Part shown: positions 12,401 to 23,738 of the stretch, one piece after another | Numbering within the stretch: the first letter of the stretch is position 1 | Layout: each line of letters starts with the position of its first letter | Source of the DNA: Aspidapion aeneum | Taxonomy: Eukaryota > Arthropoda > Insecta > Coleoptera > Brentidae | Assembly (NCBI GenBank): GCA_963576565.1 | Contig: OY755042.1 | Location: 109,359,314 to 109,423,313, forward strand | Direction: 5' to 3' | Length of the DNA: 64,000 nucleotides | The notes under the pieces: model-generated | The model's input: only the letters and a program-made list of their open reading frames with translations | What the model was told of the DNA's origin: nothing | Databases searched by the model: none | Program-made: the position numbers and the translations under genes

Positions 12401-14490
12401 GTAACGGCGCCTGGTACTTACGGTGGCCGTCCTTTAATGTTACCGTTATTTTTTAAGGTTAGTTTTGTTTTGTTAGTTTTTATTGCTGTCGAATTTTTTA
12501 CTAAAATTCGCTAGCTTGGTTTGTAAAAAGCCATAAATCTAATAAAAATAAATAAACAAATACAAATAAACAAAAAGATGAAGAAGTGAGAAACTACTAA
12601 ATTAACGTTTGTGTTATGTTATCTTTAGTGTTCCAAATTCTATCTTTTTTGCCCTGAATGTTGCCGTTATTCTTAGTAACAATAACGGTAGCAACTGTCA
12701 AAGTTTCTGTTATTTTAACTGACCCAAAATGTTCCTGTCCCTAATAGGGACATTTTGGGTCGCGTATTTTACACTTTGTTACCGTTATTGTTATCACTGA
12801 GTCTGCGCATTAGCAGCTTCTTGCTGCTATTTTTGTTATGTACGGTAACGGCTCCCGGTACCTACGGTGGCCGTTCTTTAATATTACCGTTATTTTTTAA
12901 GGTTAGTTTTGTATTGTTTTTTTAATACAGTCGAATTTGTTACTAAACTTCGGTAGTTTGGTTTGTAAAAAGCCATAAATCTAATAAAAATAAATAAACA
13001 AATACAAATAAACAAAAAGATGAAGAAGTGTGAAACTACTAAATTAACGTTTGTGTTATGTTATCTTTAGTGTTCCAAAATCTATCTTTTTTGTCCTGAA
13101 TGTTGCGGTTATTCTTAGTAACAATAACGGTAACAACTGTCAAAGTTTCTGTTATTTTAACTGAATCAAAATGTTCCTGTCCCTAATAGGGACATTTTGG
13201 GTCGCGTATTTTACACGGTAACGGCTCCCGGTACCTACGGTGGCCGTTCTTTAATGTTACCGTTATTTTTTAAGGTGAGTTTTGTATTGTTTTTTTTTAA
13301 TACAGTCGAATTTGTTACTAAACTTCGGTAGTTTGGTTTGTAAAAAGCCAAAAAAAAAATAAAATAAACAAAAAGATGAAGAAGTGAGAAACTACTAAAT
13401 TAACGTTTGTGTTATGTTATCTTTAGTGTTCCAAAATATATCTTTTTTGCCCTGAATTTTGCCGTTATTCTTATTAACAATAACGGTAACAACTGTCAAG
13501 TTTTCTGTTATTTTAACTGACCCAAAATGTTTCTGTCCCTAATAGGGACATTTTGGGTCGCGTATTTTACACTTTGTTACCGTTCCTGTTATCACTGAGT
13601 CTGCGCATTAGCAGCTTCTCGCTCATTTTTTGTTACCTACGGTAACGGCGCCTGGTACTTACGGTGGCAGTTCTTTAATGTTACCATTATTTTTTAAGGT
13701 TAGTTTTGTATTGTTTTTTTAATACAGTCGAATTTGTTACTAAACTTCGGTAGTTTGGTTTGTAAAAAGCCATAAATCTAATAAAAATAAATAAACAAAT
13801 ACAAATAAACAAAAAGATGAAGAAGTGTGAAACTACTAAATTAACGTTTGTGTTATGTTATCGTTAGTGTTCCAAAATCTATCTTTTTTGCCCTAAATGT
13901 TGCCGTTATTCTTAGTAACAATAACGGTAACAACTGTTAAATTTTCTGTTATTTTAACTGACCCAAAATGTTCCTGTCCCTAATAGGGACATTTTGGGTC
14001 GCGTATTTTACACTTTGTTACCGTTATTGTTATCACTGTTATTTTTTGTTACTTACGGTAACGGCGCCTGGTACTTACGGTGGCCGTCCTTTAATGTTAC
14101 CGTTATTTTTTAAATCTAGTTTTGTTTTGTTTTTTTTTAATGCAGTCGAATTTTTTACTAAAATTCGCTAGCTTGGTTTGTAAAAAGCCATAAATCTAAT
14201 AAAAATAAATAAACAAATATAAATAAATACAAAGTTAAAGGAGTGTGAAACTACTAAATTAACGTTTGTGTTAAGCTTATCTTTAGTATTCCAAAATATA
14301 TCTTTTTTGCCCTGAATGTTACCGTTATTCTTAGTAACAGTAACGGTAACAGCTGAAAAATTTTCTGTTATTTTCACTGACCCAAAATATCGATATTAAC
14401 AAAAAAGGAACGAGAAGCGACTAATGCGCAGACTCAGTAATAACAATAACGGTAAGAAAGTGTAAAATATGCGACCCAAAATGTCCCCAT
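9470..14490. repeat. Satellite-like tandem array, unit about 442 bp
   Basis: The landmark GATGAAGAAGTG recurs at about 10205, 10648, 11089, 11534, 12577, 13019, 13375 and 13816. The spacings are 441-445 except for one short unit (356) and one gap of 1043. Each unit has the palindrome-like junction CCTGTCCCTAATAGGGACA flanked by GACCCAAAATGT and ACATTTTGGGTC, and several ACCGTTATTGTTA motifs. The first unit (9470-9960), a segment at 11906-12056 and the last piece (14385-14490) are inverted relative to the others, so the array is bracketed by opposite-facing half units. It lies in tetraspanin intron 2. Short ORFs inside it are repeat artefacts. Confidence 0.85.
9556..9685 (-). mobile_element. 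RTE-like retrotransposon 3' fragment
   Basis: This is the reverse complement of the last about 130 bases of the elements at 6400-6545 and 52640-52760, including the terminal TAGTAGTAG tail. It is inserted into the first, inverted unit of the 442-bp array, so it is younger than that unit. Confidence 0.75.
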
Positions 14491-14819
14491 TAACTAATCG
14501 AGGGCCACCATAATTATGTTATGACCCGTGGCACCCGGCATCAACTTTTTGAAATATAAAAAATAATAAACTTCACTAAGTTGAAGTTGGACAATGGACT
14601 AAATTTGAAAAAAATCAAAACTATTTATTATACACGAGAAAAATTGCAAATCTAGACATTAAAATAAAACTAAACTAGAGTTGAAAAATTTTTGGATGTT
14701 CTTGTCAAACGATTAGACAGAAACATTTAAACCAGTAATTATAGGAAACCTACACACACGGGACAGTACCTAAATTTTAAGTCTAATCATTCTGTTGCTA
14801 AAAAACAAGGAGCTATAAG

Positions 14820-15530
14820 AAGTTTGTATTTAAGACCCGTAAATATTTGTAGTAATAATGAAGAATTAACCACAGAAATTAATATTAAAACGGACTTACA
14901 ACAGAATGGTTATTCCGAAAAATTAATAAGCTCAATAATCTCTAAAATTAAAAACAAACCAAATGTAGCAAATTCTCAAAATAATAATCCGTTGGATATT
15001 ATTAACATTCCATATGTTCAAGGGATTTCAGAAAACAAGACGAATAGCCAAACACTATAATATAAAAACAGTATTTTCATCGGGAAATACAATAAAGAGT
15101 TTTGTAACTAAAAGAAAATCCCTCAAATAATAAGAAATGTATTTACCAAATCCCCTGTGAGTGTGGTAAATCATATGTACGTGAAACGAAACGCCCTCTT
15201 CAGGTTAGAGTAAATGAACATCTAAAAAGACTCCAATTAGAGGATATTAAAAAATCCGGTTTGGCAGATCATGCATGGTCAAATGATCACAGGATTCAGT
15301 GGTCAGAAGCTAAAGTTTTGCATAAGGAGTCGCATTGGAGAAAACGAAAGTTTATTGAAGCTGCGTTTATAATGCAAAATAATAAATAAAAAGCGAAGAA
15401 GAAAAAAGAAGAAAAATAGAGACTAGATTGTTTAGTTTACACTTAAAAACGGTTAAAGATATTTACTAACCGAAACGTCGTGTTTAATATAAATAAAGAC
15501 AATGAAAGTCCGAAATTTTATTACTAAAAA
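14820..15530 (+). pseudogene. Penelope-like element fragment with GIY-YIG endonuclease
   Basis: Two overlapping reading pieces are seen. 14824-15060 gives a stretch like the end of a Penelope-type reverse transcriptase region. After a frameshift, about 15120-15389 encodes IYQIPCECGKSYVRETKRPL followed by LADHAWSNDH. That fits the GIY-YIG endonuclease domain at the C-terminus of Penelope-like elements, with CIYQI and YVRET in place of GIY and YIG. The downstream stretch has CCGAAACGTCG, often found near the end of such elements. The 5' part is missing and the copy is inactive. Confidence 0.75.
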
Positions 15531-15660
15531 TAAATAAATAAAAAGTATGTAGATACCGTTGTTTTAAGCCGTTTTTTGCGTATAGTTTTGACCTATAAGA
15601 TAACTAAGAATAAACCTCCTGTATTAAAACTCAGGAGCTGCCACTGGTTCTACAACTTAC

Positions 15661-15849
15661 AATTCCAAGTAAAATCCAATTCTCTTTGATCGCACCGCAA
15701 CATCCGAAGAAGGAGATAAAGAAGATGATGACGCCGGTAGCGATCAGCATGTTCGGTAACGAGAAGTACTGGTCATTTAGGAAGTACGAGTAATCGGTGT
15801 AGATGGTCTTCACTGAAGTACCGACGGCGATCAAAGCAATACCAGTTAT
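15661..15849 (-). CDS. Tetraspanin, coding exon 2 (TM1 end, small loop, TM2)
   Basis: The exon has 63 whole codons, phase 0 at both ends, between acceptor CTATAG (15850-15855) and donor GTAAGT (15655-15660). It encodes ITGIALIAVGTSV, finishing membrane helix 1. A short extracellular loop with YTDYSYFLNDQYFSL follows, then helix 2 with the family signature ISFFGCCGAIKEN. The exon ends in NWILLGI at the start of helix 3. The intracellular CCG-x-KEN segment is diagnostic of tetraspanins. An open frame reading past the donor is not part of the gene. Confidence 0.92.
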
Positions 15850-15984
15850 CTATAGAATAAGAAAAATAAAATATACAGTGCCAATAATTTTAATAAAGTT
15901 TTCTGAAAATTGACTTTTTAGAGGCCTTTTTATTACTTATGGGCAAATGGTCAATAAACTATTATAGTTCAGGCAAGATTCGGG

Positions 15985-17775
15985 AAAATCCACTTTCCAG
16001 AAGCATTTTATATTACTTTTTGGCAAATGGGCAATTCCCCCTATTTTGACCCCGCTGAATCCGAATATCCCTGTTGCCAACTCGAAATATTGACAGGGGC
16101 TGAGATATTCAAGATGGCGGCCAAAATGGCGGCGGAATTTTAAATTGCCGCTGGAAAGCCCAAATTGTCACAGGTGTACATACAAAATATATATTTGTAT
16201 AATTAAAAAATAATAACATATTATTTTTTTAAATGGCTGCGAAAACCTCCAAAAACTCCCCCAGACCCCTCAAAATCTGAAAGTTTGAGGTTTTTTCAAA
16301 TTTTCTTAAAAACCAAGCTTCTAAGAGAAAAATGTATAATATACTTTATTGTAGACAATAAAATTCCCTTTTCAACATAGTATAACTTAATAAAGTTAGG
16401 CTAATAACAAGCTCTGCTGCGGCGTCCGTTAATTAAAGTAATTAAAAAAAGTTGAAAAAGTACCTATGTTTTTTCCAAGATTTAATAATTTTTTTTTAAA
16501 ACTAATATCTACAGAAAACCATGTATTACATTTTGGTAGACTCAATAAAATTTCCTTCAAAATGACGTATAACATGATTAAATCGGTTTTATAAATTAAA
16601 CTTCAGGGGCAATTAAATTAATTTTGAAAAAACAGAAAATAAACCATTTTTGTTACACGTTTTATCTAATTTTCTCAAAAACTAAGCTTAACATAAAAAA
16701 ACTTGTTCCACACTTTTTTGTAGACAAGGAAATCCCCTTTTTAAAAATGTGAAACTCGGTGGGGTTTGACTTATAGCAAACTCTCCAGCGACGTTCGTCA
16801 ATGGGGGTGATTTCAACAAATCATTAAAAAAAACATGTTTTTCATACGTTTTATGCAATTTTCTTAAAAACCAAGCTCTTTATCAAAAAATGTGTTTTAT
16901 ACTTCGTCATTGCCAATAAAATTTCCTTTCAAACGATGTATAACAAAATGGAAGTTATTTTATATTTACCGCTCCAGTGGTGTTCTTAATTTAAAGACAT
17001 TATTTAAGATCAATCCAAACTAATTAATTTTGTGTCTTATTAGCTTTTCGGTTGATAATAAAGAGCGGTGGATAAAAGGTCGAAAGTACAAAAGTTCGAA
17101 AAAATAAGGTCGAAAGTACAAAAGATCGAAAATACAAAAGGTCGAAAGTACAAAAGATCAAAAAACGAAAGGTCGAAAGTTCAAAAGGCCGAAAGTACAA
17201 AAGGTCGAAAGCACAATCTTAGTTAGAAAAGATATTTAAATATGCAAGAGAAACTGATTATTTCAGTTATTTTTGAAAATAAGTTTATATTAGTACGCCC
17301 CTGAAGCCTTAAATATGGCAACAACCCGACATTTTAATAAAGTTTTCAAAAGAAAATGTTATGTTCTACAATAAAGTATACTACATATTTTTTCCTAAAA
17401 ACTGTAGTTTTTGAGAAAATTTTAAAAAACCTATAATAAACATGTTTTTTCTAAATAATCCCAATTTACGTACGCCACTGAAGAGCTACTTGCTTTTCAT
17501 AACCTTATTGACCAGTACATCGTTGGAAAGGGAATTTTATTCTCAACAAAAAACTGTTCTTTGCAATTTTTGATAAAAAGGTTAGTTTTCGAGAAAATTG
17601 CATAAAACTGAAAAAAAACAGGTTTTTGGGGGGGATTTTCTTCGTCCCTCTCAATTTTTCGAGTTGGCAACAGAGATATTCGGATTCAGCGGGGTCAAAA
17701 TAGGGGGAATTGCCCATTTGCCAAAAAGTAATATGATTTGCTTCTAGACCGAAAACGGAAAGCCTTTTAAAATAA
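15985..17775. mobile_element. Fold-back element with internal tandem repeats of about 175 bp
   Basis: The left arm (about 15990-16110) and right arm (about 17640-17770) are inverted copies sharing CCCCGCTGAATCCGAATAT and the stretch around GGGCAATTCCCCCTATTTTG. Between them a degenerate unit of about 175 bp recurs. Each has a phrase like TTTGAGAAAATT.., a CAATAAAATTTCCTTT stretch, and a GCTCC/GACGTCCGTTAATT piece. The same unit continues at 18570-18745 and appears at 45150-45870 in fliI intron 9. Intronic in the tetraspanin gene. Confidence 0.65.
17075..17218. repeat. Minisatellite, unit about 18 bp (AAAAGGTCGAAAGTACAA)
   Basis: About eight imperfect copies of a unit such as AAAAGGTCGAAAGTACAA lie inside the fold-back element. 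Confidence 0.8.
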
Positions 17776-17861
17776 TATGCTCTGACTATTATAACTATAC
17801 TGAATTTCCAAAACGTGTAGTTTTTGAGAAAATTTTCTAAAACACATAGTAAACATATTTT

Positions 17862-18568
17862 AGCTCACACATATACTATACTATAGTAGTGTGAGCTATG
17901 ATGATCCTAATTTTTTCGAGAAAAAAAAAGTTGCTCCGATTTCAAAATTTTTTATATATCTTTGCGTTTCAGATGATTTTGAAACTTTTTTGTTGCGCCG
18001 TCTGTCTGTCTGTATGTCTGTAACGACCAACGCGCATAACTCAAAAACCGCTTGGCCGATTTTAATGAAATTTGGTACCTAGGCTGGGTCTTGGGTCGAG
18101 ATGGTCCCATTTAAAAATGAACAAAATCCACCGAACACAAACCAAATAAAAGGGTGGGGGTAGATTTCAAAAATTAGAGTTTATGTGAAAATATGGCGTG
18201 TGTGATATCAAACGAAAGGTAATTGAGTCTGCAGTTACACAAAATACATTTTAATTTATTTAAAAAAAAAGGGTGGGGGTATATTTTAAAAATTAGAGTT
18301 TAAGTGAAAATATGGCGTGTGTGATATCAAACAAAAGGTAATTGAGTCCGGAGTTTAACAAAATACATTTTAGTTTTTTTTTTAAGGGTGGGGGTAGATT
18401 TCAAAAATTTGAGTTTAAGTCAAAACATGGCTTGTGTGGTATCAAACAAAAGGTAATTTAGTCTGGAGTTGAATAAAATATATTTCAGTTTTTAGTTATA
18501 TTAACTCACACGTACACTATAACTATAGTACCTAGTGTGAGCTTAGGGGCCCATATATTGGCAGAGTA
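17862..18568 (+). mobile_element. Hairpin-capped element, full copy
   Basis: The copy opens with AGCTCACACATATACTATAC closing on GTGTGAGCT, then a GTCTGTCTGTCTGTATGTCTG tract and a conserved GAAATTTGGTACC stretch. Three tandem units of about 100-110 bp follow, each starting GGGTGGGGGTA and containing GTGATATCAAAC. It ends with a second hairpin of the same stem and GGCAGAGTA. It sits between ATTTT on both sides. A related empty site near 17437-17480 shows that the flanks were once continuous. No ORF of its own is convincing. Confidence 0.85.
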
Positions 18569-19487
18569 TTTTCTAACTATTCCAATTTACGGACGACACT
18601 GAACTGCTACTTCCTTCTACTAATCTCTAGTTAAATAGGAAATTTTATTCGTTTTTTTGTAATTGTTGCTAAAAAGGTTAATTTTCAAGAAAATTTAAAA
18701 AAACCTAAAAATCCAGGTTTTAGGGGGTTTAAGGGGAGTTTTCTCAGTCTGTATCAAAAGTTCGGGGGGGGGGGTAACCTGGATATTAAGATTCTGCGGG
18801 GTTGAAGTAGAGGAAAATTACCAAAAGTAATATAAAATCCTTCTTTATTTTGATGCAATTTTTTTTGGTTTTATAAGAAAAAACTTTATTTGTCCCTTTT
18901 AGTTTTATTATTAAGTACAACAAGTAAAATTTTCTTTAAAATAAAGTATTAAACTTATTTTTTTTTATATTATCCCTGGGATCAAAAGTGACAGATCAGT
19001 GCTAAAAAACTCGGAAAAAACGTACAAAGAACTCGTGACGTAATAAAAGTGTATTTTTATCCCTTGATATATAATAAAACATAGATATTATTAATTTGTT
19101 CTTTTTTTCTGTTTAATTTTTTTTTTATTTCCAACCCTGTATAATACAAGAATATTATTCTGTATGGCCTATAGGCTGTAAAAACTCCTGAAATAAAAAA
19201 ATAATGAGGTCATAAAGTCAGGCTTATATTAAAATAAAGTGAACAAATAATGATTATTACTGCAGGTCTCTATTTTTGGATTATTACTCTATTTTTAATA
19301 ATTATTTTAACAAAACATAGTAATTCCAAAAACTAGGAACTTGGAAAATGGTACCTATAAAAGTTATTGCATACCCAGTTTAATGACAATATTTTCATAT
19401 GTTTTCAATCATTATTAATCTACAGGGTGTTTAAGTTGTTCCTCTTTGTAAACCTTTTTGTCTCTTCTAATTTTTTTATATATTATA
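18569..19487. other. Tetraspanin intron 1, repeat remnant then AT-rich sequence
   Basis: 18569-18745 continues the 175-bp repeat family interrupted by the hairpin-capped element. From there to 19487 the sequence is AT-rich with no recognised gene or repeat. Confidence 0.45.
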
Positions 19488-19492
19488 CAGGG

Positions 19493-20928
19493 TGTCCCCT
19501 AACTTAGGGCCCATAGGCCAACAGGTGATAGGGGAGGTATAATTGAACCGAACCGAACCGAACCGAACCGAACTCTTTCTTTTTCGAGATACAGAGCATC
19601 AAAGTTGGCAATTTATTTAACCTTTTTGATAATAACTTTTTAAAAAAACGCAGTAAAAATATGAAATTGAGTAAAGTCGTATATTAAAACAAGAGAATAA
19701 AAATTATTTTTTCTATAAGCGTGCGGAAAAGTCCACTTTTCCGCACGCATTTTAGTGTGGAAAGTACCACTTTTCCGCACTAGTGCGGAAAAATATTTTT
19801 TCCGCACTAGTGCGGAAAAGTAAATTTGTTACGATTTTGAGGTGTTCTATAACATTTAGACCGTTCAAAATACATTTGTATCTTTCCTAGCACACGAAAT
19901 ATCCTAAAAATATTCAAATTGACTAAAATTCTGCTATATTTTCAATATTTTCGATAAAATAAAGTTTTCAGTAAAATAGGTTCAAATTATAAGTTTTAAA
20001 CCTCCCCGGTATAAATATCGTCATTGTCAATGTCAAACAACAATGAACACTAGTGGTTTTAGATTTGGCATCTTAAATCACCATAGCAACAAAGTACAAA
20101 CAAACTGTCAAAACAAAGCCAATTTTGCAGATACAAGCGTCTTTTGAATTTTTCAAACAAAAAAATCAGATTTTCAATGGATTCTTCGGACGAAGATCTA
20201 CCCCAGTCAGTTCTAGAAGCCGCTAGAATGTGAATAATAATAATTGATTTGATTAAAACGTTTTGAATATAAATAATTTTCTGATTAATTTTTAGTTTTT
20301 TCCTCACGCTTATAGAAAAAATAGTGTACCTAACTCGTGCGTAAAGTGTCTTTTCCGCACTTGATTGCTGGCCAAACTCCGCTATCGCGTCGTTTGGCCA
20401 TCTGCAATCGCGTGCGGAAAATAGGCACTTTCCGCACTAGTTAGGTAAACTACTATTGAAAAAACAATTTCGGTCCATTTTTTTAGAAAAAACTTTTTTT
20501 TTTGGTATAAACTTTTATAAATGCCATATTAAACACAATTTTTTTTTATATTTTTTGTTAATGAAAACAAATAATAATAAAATATTATTAATACATTTTA
20601 AAACAGTAAGCAAAAATTAATTTAAAAAAAAAATTATTAATTTTTATACATTTTTGGAGGTTATTTTGCCAGCCTGTATCTCCTCAACTTGTAATTTTAC
20701 CAAAAAAAGGAGTATTACATTTTTGAATCACAATTAGCTGAGTATTCAGCTGGTTGTGACAGATTTTCTTTTTTTTGTAAAACCTGTTTTCCCCCCGCTC
20801 ATCTAACTTTTAAAATCCTATTCGTTAAAAACAGATATGTGTTGACCCCCATGTTATATAAACTTTTTTCTCAGAAATAACCTCCTCTATCACCTGCACT
20901 ATGGCCCCCAAGTTATGGGACACCCTGT
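19493..20928. mobile_element. TA-flanked fold-back element with CAGGGTGTCCC ends
   Basis: The left end is CAGGGTGTCCCCTAACTTAG and the right end is its imperfect inverse (..AAGTTATGGGACACCCTG). Both are flanked by TA, which fits a Tc1/mariner-type non-autonomous element. Inside is a second layer (about 19729-20445) bounded by inverted GCGTGCGGAAAAG motifs and several palindromes around TTTTCCGCACTAGTGCGGAA. A (GAACC)n tract lies at 19545-19575. A short ORF starting MDSSDEDLP sits at 20177-20233 in the inner layer. Confidence 0.7.
20177..20233 (+). pseudogene. Possible captured first exon (MDSSDEDLP...)
   Basis: An 18-residue frame, MDSSDEDLPQSVLEAARM, follows a stretch that could be a promoter and leader (19990-20176). 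It looks like the acidic start of a real protein rather than chance, and may be the first exon of the transposase or recombinase of the autonomous parent. No downstream exon is visible before the right end of the element. Speculative. Confidence 0.25.
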
Positions 20929-20931
20929 ATA

Positions 20932-21983
20932 CTACCATTATGGAGAAACAAATAAAAATAATAATTTTTTTGAATTTGCCCGATTTATTAAATAACTTTA
21001 AGACAGCAAAAAGGTTCAGGGAAAAATGGGTGCAGATTGTGACATCTAAAATAATATCTCCCTATAAATTGTGTGTGACAATTTTTGACAAGTAATGATG
21101 TAATATATTTTTTAAATTAAATCAAAATATCTCAAAAACTGCAGAAACTATTAAGAAAAACTATAAAATATTAAATCTTTAACACTTTGTAGATTCAGGA
21201 TTTTGTAACCTACTGTTTAATGAACTAAAAAGTGGATTTATTATGTTTTCCCTAGAAAACAAACACCCACAACCCAGTGGATAGAAAACAGCAGAAAACA
21301 GAGGCATAAAATCAATTTTACTACCTTAAAAATAACTTCCCAAGCAGTTCTGGGTGCTTGAGGAAATTTTATTAGCTTAGATTAAAAATGCATGAGGTCA
21401 TGAATCAATAAAAGTGTTTCTTGGGAAATTCAATATCAGGGGAAAAATAGATATTAAATTAAATTGATACATATTTATTGGGTTCTAAAAATACTTCTAG
21501 ATTGGGAAATATATAAGGATTAATAAAAAAATTATTATTAAGTGTACAGAAAATACAAGTTTTAAAAATTATCTTTATAATTACAGTGTGATATTTTAAA
21601 ACCTCTTTATTATATAAAACTTTTAAATAAAAAACAGTTGATAGTTTTCAACCACTACTGTCAAATAGTGTTTAAGCTATGTCAATTTTATGTATTTTTT
21701 TAAAAGGAACATCCTGTTTTTTATTCTTATATTAAAATATCCATTGAAATCTGCTCCTAAATAACTTTTTAGTTTTGGTATTGTTTAATAAACTTTTGGG
21801 ATATTTATTTAAAAATTTTAAATTATAATATTTATTTACTGCACTATAAAAATAATTTACCTATGATTTTGTTTAATGTCCCTGTAGTAGCAAAATACAT
21901 TTCACCTTTCAGTTTGACTTTTTGTAAACAACAATATGTTTATTTGTCAGTTATTGTAAATTTAAAATGTATTTCCAGTAAAA
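20932..21983. other. AT-rich stretch of tetraspanin intron 1
   Basis: Low-complexity AT-rich sequence. A 64-residue open frame at its start overlaps the element end at 20901-20928 and has no recognisable domain, so it is treated as chance. Confidence 0.4.
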
Positions 21984-22691
21984 TACTCTGCCAATATATG
22001 GGCCCCTAAGCTCACACTAGGTACTATAGTTATAGTGTATGTGTGAGCTAATATAACTAAAAACTGAAATATATTTTATTCAACTCCTGACTAAATTACC
22101 TTTTGTTTGATACCACACAAGCCATGTTTTGACTTAAACTCTAATTTTTCAAATCTACCCCCACCCTTTTTTTAAAAACTAAAATGTATTTCTTTTAACT
22201 CCAGACTCAATTACCTTTTGTTTGATATCACACACGCCATATTTTCACTTAAACTCCAATTTTTGAAATATACCCCCACCCTTTTTTTTAAATAAATTAA
22301 AATGTATTTTGTTTAACTCCAGACTCAATTACCTTTCGTTTGATATCACACACGCCATACTTCCCCATAAACTTATATAAATAAACATATTTTCACTTAA
22401 ACTCCAATTTTTGAAATCTACCCCCGCCCTTTTATTTGGTTTGTGTTTGGTGGATTTTGTTCTTTTTTAAATGGGACCATCTCGGCCCAAAACCCAGCCT
22501 AGGTGCCAAATTTCATTAAAATCGGCCAAGCAGTTTTTGAGTTATGCGCGTTGGTCGTTACAGACAGACAGACAGACAGACGGCGCAACAAAAAAGGTTC
22601 AAAATCATCTGAAACACAAAGATATATAAAAAAAATTTGAAATCAGAGCAACCATAGCTCACACTACTATAGTATAGTATATGTGTGAGCT
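21984..22691 (-). mobile_element. Hairpin-capped element, full copy, inverted
   Basis: The same structure as the copy at 17862, in the opposite direction. The right end is TACTCTGCC with its hairpin at 21984-22050, then three units with GTTTGATATCACAC, a short CAGACAGACAGAC tract, and the left hairpin at 22654-22691. An extra piece of about 40 bases near 22357-22400 partly repeats one unit. Confidence 0.85.
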
Positions 22692-23669
22692 AATAATTTA
22701 AAATAAAGATTTTTATTAATGGATATATGTATATGTTAAAAACTAATTTACCAAAACAAAACTATACTTATTTAAAAGCAGATTTTAATGTATATTTTAA
22801 AATACGCTTCCTTTAAAAAAATATATAAAATTGATGTTTTTTGGATAGTACAAATGTCAAATTTGTCAGTAGTGGTTAAAAGAATGTAAAAAAATTTCCT
22901 TTATTAATCGCTTTTTATTTTAAAGTTTAATAATATTCAATAGTAAAAAAAACAAAAGGGGGTGTCAGGTTCTAAAAAATCACACTGTACCTACTGCTTT
23001 TAGGTTTACTGGGTAGGTACTACTTCAATGGTCAAATTAAAGATTTTAATTTTTGAGATATTTACATAACGTTCATAAAAAAAAATGGCTCTAAACTTTA
23101 TTATCATTTTGTCCCTGTTTAGACTGACATTTAAAATTTTTATTACAATTAAATTAAATTAATTTTATCTTAGTTTTTTAAAAGAATAAAATTTTTATCA
23201 AACTTAAGGTACCTACATATTATTATCAGAAAACAGAGAAACAAAACCTAATACCTAGATAACACTTAATTCCAATTAAAACAATATATGAATTTAAATT
23301 AAAACCTTATTCATCACAATTTAGGTGCAAAAGCAAACAAGATATTTTATCTATAAAATATTATGGACTTTAAAAAAGTAATCATATTTAATTAGCAATA
23401 TTTCACAAAATCCCTCATGATTTTTGTGTTCAGTATACAATGTATATGTCAGGCTTGGGTAGATTGATCCAAATAGCAACTAGAACAACTTAGTCTTTAA
23501 ATATTAATGTGTCAGTGGAAATATAAATATAAGTAAATAAAATAGCAACTGTGATTTAAATTTAAAATGTAGAACCTTTCAAATAGTAGGTACTGGCATT
23601 TTGTTTTGATATTAGTCAAGGCTCAGGTTATGGTTGCCTCTAAACAGGTGACAATACCTGAGTACTTAC
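22692..23669. other. Tetraspanin intron 1, no features recognised
   Basis: AT-rich intronic sequence next to the first coding exon. Nothing coding or repetitive could be supported. Confidence 0.4.
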
Positions 23670-23738
23670 CACAAAAAACAAATTAAATACAAACATAAGG
23701 TACTTGATCATCCGAGCACTGCACGATAGATTCATCAT
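23670..23738 (-). CDS. Tetraspanin, coding exon 1 (start and TM1)
   Basis: The frame opens with two ATG codons (ATGATG, preceded by ACACCA) and encodes MMNLSCSARMIKYLMFVFNL plus FFV before a GTAAGT donor (23664-23669). KYLMFVFNLFF is the classic tetraspanin N-terminus, with Cys upstream for palmitoylation. It continues in phase 0 into ITGIALIAVG of exon 2. The four exons give about 254 residues of a CD63/Tsp29F-like protein: TM1 residues 12-36, TM2 54-75, TM3 79-101, then the large loop. Tetraspanins organise membrane microdomains in plasma and endosomal membranes. The gene is divergent from fliI, with starts about 1.3 kb apart. Which of the two ATGs is used is open. Confidence 0.88.

Noticed and set aside
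20059..20307. 82-codon minus-strand ORF
   Set aside because: It lies inside a fold-back element and overlaps the more plausible short plus-strand frame. No domain.
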